Shown piece after piece: positions 46,067-59,080 of a DNA stretch of 64,000 nucleotides. Origin of the DNA: Gnetum montanum. Lineage: Eukaryota > Streptophyta > Gnetopsida > Gnetales > Gnetaceae. Each line of letters begins with the position of its first letter. Positions within the stretch are counted from its first letter, which is position 1. The stretch covers positions 128,321-192,320 of the forward strand of contig MNCI01016277.1 of the NCBI GenBank assembly GCA_015680685.1, in the 5' to 3' direction. A program made the position numbers and the translations under genes. The notes below the pieces were generated by a model that did no database searches, was not told the DNA's origin, and saw only the letters and a program-made list of their open reading frames with translations.

Positions 46067-47095
46067 TGATGAGCGATGAGGTACCCCTACACCGAACCAT
46101 ATGAATCACAAGCATTCACGCATGATCTAGTTGAATTCTATGGATGGGACTAGTTGTGGCATCTAGATCATTATGCTCTTATCACAATTCTTTGTCTTCC
46201 TACTTGGACTAACGGTAGCTTTGTCACATATGGTTTAGTCCAAAGTGAGGCGTATGATGTTTTCTAATTCTACTTTTCTCATAATGATGATAAAGAGGTA
46301 AATTGATTAAGTTAATGAACAATGGAAAACAAGATCTAAACTATCCTATGTGTAATGAGTATCTACTCTTAATCATCCATATACGTCTTGGACTTTGTGA
46401 GACTACTTTTGGAATTGCCAAGTGTATGTCACTGGGTGTGCCAAATGATACACTACTAGATTACCAAGTACTATCACTTAAATGCTCATGATTAAGCAAT
46501 ATGCATTTTGCTTAATAACAGGAATAGTAAATAGAAATAAATGAAAACATTTAACTAAAGGAAATAATAAACAATTAACAATTAAACACAATAATAATCT
46601 AAGGGGATGTTTCAATGATGGGACTAATCTCGATCTTTATTGCTAGTCATGTAACATGTCTAAGTATGTCATACTTGAACAAAGGTGTTGTATGATTACA
46701 AACATCACACTACAAGCATGCATTGGGAATAACAAGACTCTAAGAAATATAATCAAAAATTGAAAACTAAAACTATCTTCCCTACTTCTTATTCCTTACA
46801 TCTACCAAGCACCCAGGTGCTATATTTATAGGTGAGCCTAAAGGAGACAATGTTGGGTATCTGGGCTCTAATGTTGGGTACCCAACATCAAGGCCTAATA
46901 ATTGATGAATCATCATATCCCCATGACAAAATGAAAACTCATCCTTGAGTTAAATAAAATGATAAAAAAGCTCTTTACAAAATAATGGAAAGGTATGGGA
47001 TTATTGACTGACTTAAACAATGAACAAAATAATTGACTCTTGCATGCTGTAGTGGTGTAATATAAAAATGGGACACATTATTACAAAACAAAAAA
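46067..47095 (-). repeat. LTR B, Athila-type
   Basis: Starts TGATGAGCGATGAGG. Shares with LTR A the block TGAATCACAAGCATTCACG-like near 46110 and the R-U5 block near 46650. A TATAAATATA box on the minus strand lies at 46821-46830, with palindromic GTTGGGTACCCAAC just upstream. The terminal poly-A stretch near 47090 marks the other edge roughly. Confidence 0.5.
46821..46830 (-). promoter_or_regulatory. LTR B TATA box
   Basis: TATAAATATA on the minus strand, preceded by two CCCAACATT elements. Confidence 0.5.
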
Positions 47096-47109
47096 AAAAT
47101 TGAGAAGCT

Positions 47110-49805
47110 CAAGTGGTGCCCATAGGTGGTGGCTCCTCTATCAGTTGCTTCCCTTTTTCACCAAGATTTTAAAATTTGTAACAATTTTTCAATGCCTGCA
47201 ACTTCTCCTTTTCTATCCTTGGATCATGTATCGTCCAAGCTATTGAACCAATGTGTGCTAGCACTGATACATCCCAAGGCTACAAATTGTCGTTGTTTCT
47301 TCTCAAAGGCTGTAGCTTTGTCTCTAAGTTCATAATAATCTATTAATCATCTAGATAGGTTTGAGAATACATCTTTTTGTCCTTGATAGCTAGCTTTAAC
47401 CACCTCTAATTCTCAGTTTTCCATCTATAGCTTCTTCAATGCATCCTTTAAATTTGCAAACATTTTCTCATATAATGCATACGTGATCACCACCTATTTT
47501 TCTAGCTCATTATGAGGACAACTTGTTATTAACATGGCAAGGTTGGCATATCAAAGGTTAGCCAATGCCATGTATTCTTTCAGATATTCTATCTGTAGGT
47601 CCTTATTCTTGACTTCCACTTGATGGATCAAGGCATAACTATCCAAGATGGGCTACCACTCAAGATTATGGGCTAATAAGGAGTTGATGTGGGCCTTGAT
47701 CATTTGGATCTCTTTTTCATTTATCTACTTGTACATGCCTACTTGGTCAAGGAAGTGTTTCTTTAACTTCTCAAGCATTTTGGTCTCATTTTATCATGTG
47801 CTAATTTCAATTACTAAATTTTGATAGATAGCATAGACCTCCTTCATTGAGAGGGTTCTATTCTTCCTAGTTAATCTACTAATATCCTAGTTGACCATCA
47901 CCAATTATTCTCTCAACTAGTGGATGCTCTCCTCAAGAATGTTCTTTTACTTCTCAACTATGATCAACCTTGAGTTCTCTACAGTGAGCTACTTATTTTC
48001 TTCTTGTGTAGTGGTTAATGCCTTTTTATATGTGTGGGATTGTGCATCAATAACAGAGGAATTTCAAACTAACTTCTCTTTCTCTTGTTCAGTAGTTATG
48101 TTCTCCTTCATTAGCTTGGTTATTTGCTCTATCTTGAATTATTCTAGTTGGTCTAGTGTAACAAAATGGATAGGAACCTATCATTTGGCTCTCAGGGTAG
48201 CTAGATCTTCCTGTAGTCTTTGTACTTCTACTTCTGCATGCTTTACCCTAACTTTGGCCATGACCAACTTTTCTTTTGTGGTGATGAGGTCTAACTATGT
48301 CATAGTGACATCACTAGGGATGTCAAATAAGGTAGTCATTACTTGCCCTATCTGCAGTAGTCGATCAAGCATGTCCTTATGCACCATAGGAGTCATTGAA
48401 GTCCTAGCTAACATTTGTACATCTTTGGTTCCTAATAGATTTACTAAAGGCACAATAGTCACATTACATGATTCTTTGATATGATCTATGATTACTTCTA
48501 CTATGTCTGTCGCATCCTCATGTTGTAGTACCACAACTATGGCACCTTATTTTATTTCAAGCATTACTTGGAAGGATGAGGCATTTCTAGAGATTTGTTG
48601 TGACCATTAGGATCCTTCTCCTCCTCATTATCGCAAGATCTCTTCCTATGTTGGATCAGTAGAAACTATGGGCCATACAACATCATCCATCACTTTGAAG
48701 AGTTTAGACTCATTCTTGCTTCCTTAGCTAATGGCTTCAGTGATCTTTTGCAAATGGCTCATCGAGGGCCTATAGTCTTACAATGGTAGTGGTGGTGGAG
48801 CTTGTGTCTATGGGTGCTACTCAAGCTCACATTATGTTTTTGCTTGTGGCTTTGCCTCCTTCTCTACTTCTTGTTCTTCACCAAGATCTTTTCTTGGTGT
48901 TGCAGGTTTTATAAGTTCAATGAAGGAGGCGTTCTAAGCCCTCCTAGAGATATCATTCGTATATCCTAGAATCCCAATGTGTTTGCATAGGCTTCTGATT
49001 AGGCAAGGAAATGAAAATATTGATTTCCCTACCTTCTTCTCTTCAAATCACCATTGGATTTTAGTGAAATAAAACTAGGGAATATTAGCCACAAATTTTC
49101 TGATTAGAATAGCACTTCCCTTGGCTCCATATGTGGAAATTCAATTGAGCCCTTTGGTGGGAAATAGGTGGTAAGTCCCAATCTTGAAATATGTTATCTC
49201 TTCCAAAGTCATTTCATTATATGTTTTATCCTCCTTGTCTTACATCCATTTTAGCCATAGTTTTTTGGTTTTGGGGTTAGATTTGGTTGACAGATGAACT
49301 ACCTTAGCCCCTTCATTTGGTTAATTAAGACCTACAGTAATAGCTTTAGCTAAAAAAGAGACATTTTCTTCATAGATGTTGATGGTGGTGCCTTCATCTT
49401 TATTATGCTAGAATTGATGAGTTTCTCCTAGGTACCACTCACCACTATCTGACCAAATGGGCCACAAAGGGGATGCCTTAAGTTATGTCCAAAATACTTT
49501 TGGAGAAAACTCCATGAATGGGATGAAATTCATTTCCATGATGACTATGGTGAATGTGGACTTTTCTAGAATGGCAACAAGGCAATCAAGGAGCAATGTG
49601 AGATGTTGTCCTTGTTCAGGGGCTTATGGTTTTACAGCCTCCTCTTGAGCCAATTTCCCAATAGTAGGAGCCTCTTGGTGAATGCTGAAAGATTGGGCTT
49701 CCTACTCCACATGTTCTACATGTTCACCTTGCTGACTGTGGCCACTTCATGGATGCTTAGTGGCTCTTTGTGAGGGTTCACCTTGTGCACATATTTTTGG
49801 GGCCA
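47110..49805 (-). pseudogene. Unidentified degraded ORF of about 900 codons
   Basis: One minus-strand frame can be followed from ATG 49805 (MAPKICAQGEPSQRATKH), right after a good acceptor-like TTTTCTTGATTGTAG, to about 47110, with some 30 stops and few shifts. N-terminal third: globular (KTYNEMTLEEITYFKIGTYH, ISTYGAKGSAILIRKFVANI, SIFSFPCLIRSLCKHIGILG). Middle: acidic and P-rich. C-terminal half: long heptad-like helices (MEEVxx, ELEVVKASYQGQKDVFSNLS). It looks like a retrotransposon accessory or plant-transposon protein, but I cannot assign a family. Another possibility is a gag of an unrelated element. Confidence 0.4.
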
Positions 49806-51700
49806 TCTACAATCAAGAAAATATCAAGTGTTACTAAGGTTGTATTTTTTATCATTAATCAGTTTATACGATACTCATGACCTTAGTTAATTAAGTTCTT
49901 AATGCATATGATTGCAGAGTTAGAAAAATTTTCAAGAAAAATCCCTAAAAAGTGTTTATCTCCATTTACAACCCTTCACAATTGGTTCCTTTTTCCTTAT
50001 GTGTGGCTTACAATGATGGTTATGGTTTCTAAGGTGGAAGAATTAAGGTTTCTGTCATTAATACAATTGCTTTTCATGATAATGCCCAAATTTTTTAACA
50101 CTCTTACCCTTATAGTACCTTATGAGAGATAGCAAATTTCAACAATTTGGTGCAAGTTTCACACGTAAGCACCCCCCATGACTAACTTGAACACTCTAGG
50201 TTTAGGTAGGTTCAAATAGTGCAAAAATCAAAGTTGTAGAGAGCTAGATATCACAAGTGGAAAATGAGAGTGTAGATCTTTGAGTCATGAGAGAAAATTT
50301 GAACAAATCCCCTAGTAGCAAATGAGGAAAATGAAGTTTGAGCACTACGAGGTTCATATATATATAGTGCATGAGACCCAACATCAAGTACCCAACGTTG
50401 GGTAGGTGACTTCACATGCAAACTAAAGCTCTATGATGGGTTGGAAGGTTTGAAGTTAGGTCCATTAATTTGGGCAAGCGAGAAATCAATTTGAGGCATT
50501 GAAAGTGTGATAAGATGGAGTTGTCGATGTGAAAAGCACTAGAATGAACAAGAAAAAGGGCATTGAAGTTGAAGTTGTGGATCATGTGATATGGAATGCA
50601 AAATAACAAAATATAACAATTAATTACTTGGAATATGAAAAATGATGTGGTTGTGTCAAACAAGTATAGGTCACAAAAGTTATACAAGTGGGTCCTCCCC
50701 AAAGCAGGCTCTAACCTATGATGCGCTTGTGTAACCACACCTAAAAATGTCAGTAAGCACTAAAGGGATTGAATGCAATGCATACCTATGAAACAAAACA
50801 CACATGTTAAAACCACCAATTTCAGATAATAACTCTATGTTACAAAAAACCATAAGTTATGATTATATGGACAACAAGATGAGATGGACCATATAAGGGA
50901 TTGCAAAATTTGAAACATGAGGTGTCTCATCATGGTCGCAATGAAACCTTGTGTGTTATTAATGGACAAATAACCATGAGTCCTTCTTTCCAATATTCAA
51001 ACCAAGTTCACACCACATTGTAGTGACATCGTGTTGTTTCATCACATCAGTAGACAACCATAAGACTATCCTAGTTGTGAGGAGTAACATCACTTGGTGT
51101 GTTGTCCAAGGAAGAAGCTTTATTTACGGCACTCATATTTTTTTTGTTTTTTTAATTTTGAGAAGTTTCCAACCTTTAGACATGGGTACATGTCCTTCCA
51201 GTGGGACTTGCAAAAGTTTATGTAGTGCCATTTTAGATTACTCCCATTTTTTGTTAGATCTACAAGGATATGGTTACAACATTAGAAATATGATAGAACA
51301 TATATAAGTAGCCAAAAGGAATCTAAAAATCCCCTTAATGTCACACCCTTCACATTCCACCTTGGTTCTGCACTCTTCTTATCTAGACATAATGATCATG
51401 AAGTTATTTTTAGGTTGGATGATGGAAAAGATCATCATTATGACCAAGGAAAGAACCTCTTATTAATGGAATGAGTGGATGGATGTCATGGTCTCAATGT
51501 CTGAACAATCAATTTCTTATGACTTGACAAGATAGAGAAAACCTCACCTCAATGGGAAACATGATCATTTTATTCACAAGCGAGATTACATAATAAAGGA
51601 AATGAACAAAACAAATAGAAAAAATAGGAAAAATTATTTTAATAAATAGGAAAATGAAAAAAAATTGTAAAACAAAAAGATTAAAAACACTTAAGAATCC
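49806..51700. other. Noncoding stretch with promoter-like module at 50355-50410
   Basis: On the minus strand, palindromic CCCAACGTTGGGTAC and TGATGTTGGG stand some 20-40 nt before TATATATATA (50358-50367), the same arrangement as in LTR B. This may be the promoter region of the element carrying the 47.1-49.8 kb frame. No other supported feature. Confidence 0.4.
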
Positions 51701-51714
51701 TAAAGATTATAATG

Positions 51715-54060
51715 GGGGATAACCCCCATGACTAAGCATTTTGTCATCACAAGGATTAATAAGTGGATAAATAGGATCCATGCATGTATGAAACATTGGT
51801 AACTGTTCATGCCCCAACCATTGGGTGTCTGTTTATGGTGTGGTGGCTAGGTAGAAAAATTGTTAGTCATACACTTGATGGTTAAATGTATAGTGGGTCA
51901 AGGTATGAGGTGGGTTAACATTATGGATGGTAGGCCCATGATTATACCCTTGATCATGATATGGTATGCATGGATTTATTTGTCATTCCCCATTATTAGA
52001 TTCATTGTTTGGATTTGGGATTGGAGTACCGATGGATGATGTCCCTTGTATATGATCAAAGGATGTTGGTTATGACAAGGAAGGTGGTGCCCCAAATTGG
52101 CCTTGTGATGGCTTGGATGATATGTTGGATCCATGCATGGCCTACTTTGGCTTATAGCCTTTCCTCCAGAAGGGACTTTCCCAATGCTATAGTTGAGATG
52201 CATTGGTGTCTACATGTCTATGCACATTCATAGCACAAGTAGCATTTATTTGTTGATATTGTGGTGTGAAACCTTCTTGTGTTGCTGGTGGTGGCATATA
52301 ATGAGGTGGAGTGTGAGAATATCAAGGATAGGATGGATGGTGAGAGGCATGAGATGGTGATCCTTTAGGTAATGTCATGGGTTGATGGTACTCAGGAGAG
52401 TGGTAGTGGTGATTTGAAGTAGAGGATGTAGAACTAGTTGGAGAAACAATGTGTTGAACATAATATCCATATTGATTCAACACATGGAAAGGATAGGGTT
52501 GATTTGGTAGTGGCCTCCACCACAACTATGGTTATTGCCACTATAGTTGATGATCATGTTGAGGCTGGTAATAAGTCCCCCTAGGATGGTATGATCAATT
52601 GTGGGACTATCTACAATTACCTTGTGGGAGAGGAAATCTCCTAGGCATGTGCTTTTGCACAAATTTCAGATTTAAGGCACCTACCCAATGCTCTTGTAAA
52701 TGCAACAAGACTAGGAAATGGCCCTTTGGATGGTAATATATGTAGATGTCACATCGATTATCTTCATAAGTGGTTGAGTCTATAGCCTCACTTTCTTCAA
52801 CCATTTTTCTCATTTTCCGAAAAGTGTTCCTAATTGTTTCTTGATTTTGTATCCTTTGTTTAGTGTGATTTCCTGGCTTGTTTTGCATGATCCTCTCCTC
52901 AACCATCTTAATAAGAGTTATACCATTATCATACACCCATTTGGTCATGTTATTAAACCTTGCTTCAAGTGCATCAATAAACTTCTATATCAGCAAGGTT
53001 TATTGTGGGATCACCTTAACGAAAGTGGTTTTGTTCTCCTTACCATGGATTTGGACCTCCTTCTATTGAAGAGTTGATTCCTATTGATGTTTCTTGACAT
53101 TATTCCATTTTCATATCTCTCCTTTTTCTTTTGTGACATGTTCTATTAGTTCTCAAATCTAATGGGCTTGGAGCTCATATAGTTTCCTTGAGGCATACAT
53201 CCCATGTGTCTCCCTTGTTTCATTATGAAACCCATCTATTATGTGGAAAAGTTTCCTTTCCTTGAAGAAACCATGGCTTGGGCATCTATTTAGTAAGAAA
53301 TAATATCTATCTAAGGCCATGTTCAAGGGTTCATGTTGTTCTTGCTTCCACTCTTGGATCTATCTCCTCAAGTTGGACACCCTTGCATAGGTTTGGTATT
53401 TCTTGTTGAAAAGTTCCAGCATTGTAGATCATTGTCAGATTGAATTTGGTCTCAACAATCTATACCACACTTTTCCTCTACTAATTAGTGCCCTAGAAAA
53501 GAGCTTAAGATTTTTCCATCCACTTTTAATGTTGTAAAAAGCACAGGCATCATGGAAGGCTTGTAAATGATGTTACGGATCTAAATCATAGCCTTCTGCA
53601 AATTTAGGAATATTGTTCATGTCAAGCTTAGGTAGATGACTCTTTTTGTGATCCTGCAAGATATCTTTACTACCTCAATGAATTTCATTAGGCTCTTAGT
53701 GGCTAGTAAGGGTTTTTCATCATCAAATAGGTTGTAAGAGAAACTTTCATCTCTATTTATTTGATGATGAAGATGTTGTCTATGTTCATGATGACATTGT
53801 TGACTTTTCCTGTGGGTTTGATATCTATTTTTAATCTGACCCTTTAGTGAAGCTCTATCTTTATATCTATGTTCATCTTCATTAGAACTAGATGTTGAAG
53901 GGATAGAGGAATATGAGGAATTGGAAGAATTTTTATCGCTTCTATGGTGTTCTTTAGGATCCTTTGATTTATCATTTCTATTTTAGGACCCTAAAGAACA
54001 CCATAGAAGTTATAAAAATTCTTCCAATTCCTCAACTTCCTCTAGTTTAGGACTTATGTA
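51715..54060 (-). pseudogene. C2 gag (Athila-like), second copy
   Basis: Minus-strand gag homologous to C1 but uninterrupted. Capsid block at 53.2-53.5 kb: NKKYQTYARVSNLRR, MALDRYYFLLNRCPSHGFF, FHIIDGFHNETRETHGMY. Then a helical stretch (52.85-52.95 kb, MVEERIMQNKPGNHTKQRIQ), and a P/H/Y/S-rich tail to about 51715. Seven or more stops. No protease or pol follows on the left. Confidence 0.65.
53915..54033. repeat. Near-perfect inverted repeat, 48-nt arms
   Basis: Arms 53915-53962 and 53986-54033 are reverse complements with three mismatches, separated by a 23-nt loop (53963-53985). Weaker complementarity continues outward. It lies inside C2 gag. Confidence 0.9.
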
Positions 54061-54331
54061 ATCTCCTCCAAGATTTTCTACCTTAAGTGAAGGTAGGCTT
54101 TAAGTGTCCTTAGGATGGTCATGATCATAAGAAATCCTTGCATAAGTTTGGTCACTCTAATTTTCTTCATGATATATCTCGTTAGTTTTCCAATGAATGT
54201 GTTCTCTATATAGTGCATTATCACTTTTGTGTGGGAGAGACATTGCTGTTGGTTTATAGTATGTGTGATTTAATATTTTCTGAAAGATATATCGTTAATA
54301 CCTTTATAGTGATCATGTATAATATAACTAA

Positions 54332-54349
54332 TCTAGATAACTAGCACCA
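54332..54349 (-). other. C2 primer-binding site, decayed
   Basis: Minus strand TGGTGCTAGTTATCTAGA, resembling the tRNA-Asp site of Athila elements with one extra base. Confidence 0.4.
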
Positions 54350-56871
54350 TCATGTGCCACACATACAGGGCTCCAACATTGGGTATCCAACGTTAAGGCT
54401 TGACAATTGATGACTCATCACATACACATAATATCATCAAGGTTTATCCATCATAATCGTACTAACACACATATAGACATACCACATGAGAAATGAATGC
54501 TTGTAACTAATCACTATTCGATAATGCACAAGTGTATAACATAGGATTTATGATAGCTGATACATCCATACTTGGTATAAACATGATATCATTGACATAT
54601 GTATTCATATCTCTATTAGTGCCTACATGTATTTTATTAGTTTTCCAATTACTTAATCCATCATAGGCACTAGTATTTGTTACCTAATCTACAACCTTAG
54701 GCCACTAACTTTCTAAAGGATAGATCTGAATGTAATGGAACACACCTAGTTCTCAAACCACTCATATGCCCAACCTATGCTCTCCTACTTTTAGAATAAG
54801 ATTTAAAATAGAAGTCATGTTAATGCATCCAATGAGGATCATTCCAACTTCTCTATTGTGCAACATCACTAATTGATCTACATCCTCATGTTACTTCCAC
54901 ATATCCTACGATCACAAGCAACCTATGTTATGTGCATGGTTAGTCATATCATAGTCATACTTTATTAATCCTCAAGTCAATGTTCATCAATAACCTATAC
55001 ATGTGCCATCCCTATCATCAATCACATTAGGCATTTTCATACTAGAAGCATGGCCAAATACTTAACCCCAACCCACAAATACCATTGCATTATAAAGGAT
55101 ACCATTCCATAGCATTTCTAAGCCAATACAATTATCATTATTAGTACTCACATAACAAGTAAAACATGATGCACATGTTATTCATGTTTAGAATGAAAAA
55201 ATTTAATACATCTATTACATTATCACATATACATCAACACTGACTTGAATCTCATTTTACTATACATCTCATGCAAGCACACATAACCTACTAATCCCAT
55301 CTTACATCATACAACAATGCTCCTAACTCTTATACTCCCCCTATTGTGCTAGTTCTAGGCTCATTGTGCTAATTTCCAATGCTTCCACACACCTAGGAAT
55401 TATCATTTTATCCTTATACCTTGTCTAGACTAGAGTGTGTCTCATGTCCATCCTATGTTATCCATGTTTTAATTGGTCATGATCTCAGGATGCCTTGTAC
55501 TAGTATTACACTAGCAATTGTGAACTAGTTGTGCATTGACTATGGCTCACTCTGAGCACTCTTTGAAAAAAAAATGTTAATAGTTAAAGCTATTGCAATC
55601 TTACTATATGATTATTAGGGCTTGCAGTCCCTTGAACCTTGTCACAATAGCAACGCATGACAATCAAAATCCCTATTCTAAGGAAAAATGTTAAAATAGT
55701 AGAAAAACACCTTGTCACAGTAGCAACGCATGAGAATCACAATCCCTATTCTAAGGAAAAAAATGTTAAAATAGTAGAAAAACACCTTGTCATAATTCAT
55801 GCCCCTACCTTTATGCTATCATAATTATGCTATGAGGGCATTACAATTCATATTTACTACAAAAGTTTGAGAAATAATTTTGTTGTAAGGATGCTACAAC
55901 CTACAATAATTAAGGTTCCAACCACAACCTTAACAACACTAAGGTGTGACCTATCCATGACTCATGTTCAATAAAAAAATATGATTAATAGTGATACTCA
56001 TGAATTCCAACATTATAAGATATCAAACATTCAAGCATCCCACATGATCTTGCCACATCTTACCACTAGCTCCACAACACTCCCAAATAACTAGCAACTA
56101 AATTCTTATTGTCCTTGAAGACTTGCTACATCTAATCAAACTTCATGCATATAAGATTAAATCACAAAGGTTGTGACTTCACAATGTGTAGACATAACAA
56201 ACATATCTAAATTTTTTAAGTGCATTATAAACCCATACCACAAGAAATAACTATCCCACTAATAAATTTTCATGAACATGCATAATGATCAAAATGTCAA
56301 AAATAGAAAAATGATAAAGACTACTTACCATAAATTTGAAAAATGTTGAAACTTGATTAATCATAATTAAAGCATCAAAAGGCTTTCTCCTAAGTCTACT
56401 AGAATACAAACTAAGAGTCTCAAGTTATAGCTTACCTTAAAACTACTTTCCAATGTCTTAGAAATCATAGAGATCTTAAGAATTGAGTGAGAATGAAGAA
56501 ATGGATGAAATCTAATAAAAACTAGAGGAATGAATGAATTGGGAACAATTATAAGGGGAAAGAGTCTAAATATTAATATGTTTTAATTATATGAAAAACA
56601 CATATATTACTTTTATTTGTGCTTGTATTTTCTAATGTCTCAATTAATTTTCACTATTAAAACTAATGCCAAGGGATAAATAATTTGTAATCCACTCACA
56701 AGACATCCAAACAAAATACTGATCAAACCTATAAATATCATATCTTATCTATAGCATGTCCCATAAATTATACATGCAAAATGAAACATGCCAATTAGGC
56801 CTATGGTGCAATGTGCATAACATTATAATCATCATGGCATCATAGCATGATGTGCCAAGTAACACTACCAT
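54350..56871. other. AT-rich noncoding, probably LTR-derived
   Basis: Begins with a block (GGGCTCCAACATTGGGTATC, then GACAATTGATGACTCATCA) shared with LTR B near 46860. No coding frame, no RNA gene. Includes a 73-75 bp duplication. Confidence 0.35.
55637..55784. repeat. Tandem duplication, units of 73 and 75 bp
   Basis: 55637-55709 and 55710-55784 begin CCTTGTCACA and end AGTAGAAAAACA; a third partial start (CCTTGTCATAAT) follows. Confidence 0.9.
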
Positions 56872-56897
56872 CATAATTATAAATGAATAACAATAAT

Positions 56898-57050
56898 GAG
56901 GTGTTATCCTAGTGGTAAGAAAGTTGATTTGGAAAGTCTAGGTTATGAGCTCAATTCTAGTGGGCAATGCTAAGTTATATAAAGTTTTAATTAGAATATA
57001 TATCTTATGGTGTATCTATGTTTCAATTATTTTTAGTTTTTTAAGACCCA
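56898..57050 (+). mobile_element. tRNA-derived SINE
   Basis: 153 bp beginning GAGGTGTTATCCTAGTGGTA, which matches an RNA polymerase III A box, followed by a decayed B box GAGCTCAATTC at 56947-56957. The start closely resembles plant Au-type SINEs (known family). Flanked by imperfect direct repeats of about 24-26 bp: 56872-56897 and 57051-57074, both starting CATAATTATAAATG. Non-autonomous. Confidence 0.75.
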
Positions 57051-57394
57051 CATAATTATAAATGCATAACATAATAAATGGATCAAAGTTATACCTATTA
57101 AGTACTTAGCCTTTTTTCATAAAACTTATAGCTTGCTAGCCATAAACACCATGCTACACATCCAGCAATATTAATATGCACACTTAACATGAGTCATAAT
57201 CATAATATCATGAGATCTCTAGAAGATATATCATCAAAATGTCATATCCAACTATACTCCCCCATGACCTAATGAAACACACATGTAATAAATATAACAC
57301 AATACTATGGGTCCCTATGATAAGGAGTTGCAACTAGACCCTTGCAACTTCATTTCTCAAAATTGTAGCAATTAATAAGTACATGTAACATGTG

Positions 57395-58049
57395 TTGAAT
57401 TCAGTTATGTAAAGTCTTTATTCAAGTGGTTATGCCTTAATGTAAGTATAGTTGATGATAAAGACTAAGATTACTTTCTTCATCTTGTAGCACTTGGACT
57501 TAATTAGAATATATTTACATTTGATGCATTGCACTTTTACTTTATTATTTAATAGTTAATTTTCTATAATGTTTTCATTTTAATTTTTTTATTATTAGTA
57601 AAATAAATGAGCATTGCAAATTCCTAAGCACTAACTACAATTAATTTGATTACCCAACATATAGTTAACTTCATACAATTAGTAGTGAACTAGCTTGGTT
57701 GCCTATCAATTATTGTATAAACCTAGGAGTGTGATAGTAGGTTGATGAAGTGAATACTTATCAGTTTAAGTTTTTACTATCACTTGCACTTGTATTTAGC
57801 ATTAGTTAGATTATTTTCTATGTTTAATAAATTCATATATTTAATAAATATAATAAAAAAATTATTAATCATACATCTTTGCATGTTTAACTATACAATT
57901 TGAGCCCACTACAAACATGATTAGAAAGAAAACAACCCATAATTGACCAACACTACTAGATGTTTAACCTATCCCTTCCAAGAATTATAATAGGATCCAC
58001 ATCTCATAGATGTATATGAATGGATGTAGGACATGATCATTAGTCATCA
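57395..58049 (+). repeat. LTR C, right part (Athila-type), 5' LTR of C3
   Basis: Shares with LTR D the block GTAAAGTCTTTATTCAAGTG and a following T-rich stretch, and ends AGTCATCA just before a primer-binding site. The left edge is not defined; the SINE is probably inside or next to it. Confidence 0.5.
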
Positions 58050-58051
58050 TT

Positions 58052-58069
58052 TGGCATCATTGTTGATGA
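58052..58069 (+). other. C3 primer-binding site
   Basis: TGGCATCATTGTTGATGA; six of the seven differences from the tRNA-Asp-type TGGCGCCGTTGCCGGGGA are transitions. Confidence 0.55.
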
Positions 58070-58329
58070 AGGTGTTAGATGTTTAGAAATAGTATTAATT
58101 ATCCAAGAAATATTTAATTCTCATGAATGATATTTTATTATTATACTACTATATAGTAAAGAACCAACTATTAACTTATAATGTGGTTTTATCTCATAGA
58201 GCAAAAAGCCCAAATACAAAGAAAAAAAATTCCTAAAAGAGTCCTCATACAAAAGAAGAAGAGAAATGAAAAATACCACAAGTTCAAATTACTTTCTCTC
58301 ATGATGATTAATTTTATCTAGATTTCACA

Positions 58330-59080
58330 TTCTTCTTTCTACAAGATGAATAATTCTAGTTAAGAGACTATGTGGATAATATTATTCAAGCCCTTGAGAA
58401 GTTAACACTATAGATGTTATAGCTAGCCTTGATGAAAGAAAGATTATCCAAAGCATAATCTAGTTATATAATTATCAAGCATGTAATGTAACATTATGAG
58501 CTTGATGTTGGGTAGTAGAGCATAGATGAAAAATTAGCTCATCAATATCGACAATGCAAAAGAAAACGCATTAAAATTTTAAAAGATGAAACAAAAAAAA
58601 TAAAAGAACATGTCTTTGTTACATATAATGAATAAACACTTAAACAAGATCAATAAAACCTCAGGAACATCTCAATAAGACCTAGACTAAGATCACAACC
58701 AACTAAAATTGAAAAGGACTTTGAATTAGAAAAGTCCACCATAAGGATACTTTATAAAAAGCCTCAAAAACTATACTTGAATGATAAAAATAGTCAATAA
58801 TTTTATATATGGAATTTTATGATTCTTCACTAGAAAAGTATGCTTATGAAGAGAAAAAATAAATTAGAGATAAAGAAGAGGATTAATAATTAGATATAGA
58901 CCCACTATTAAACCTGAATATAAACCTACTAGTTTATAATATGAAATAGACATACCATATGTAACTAGTGATGATGAGTTGTTGTTGGCAACAAGAAAAA
59001 TGATTCATATTAGAGAAATAGCACTTATTTTAACCAAGCAACTTGAAAACTGCATTAAGAGATTTGGCATCAACAATATA
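58330..59080 (+). pseudogene. Degraded coding stretch after C3 primer site
   Basis: A frame with many stops but protein-like composition: LALMKERLSKA, HQYRQCKRKRIKILKDETKK, PTKIEKDFELEKSTIRILYK. Position suggests gag of C3, but I see no capsid motif aligning with C1 or C2. Confidence 0.3.
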
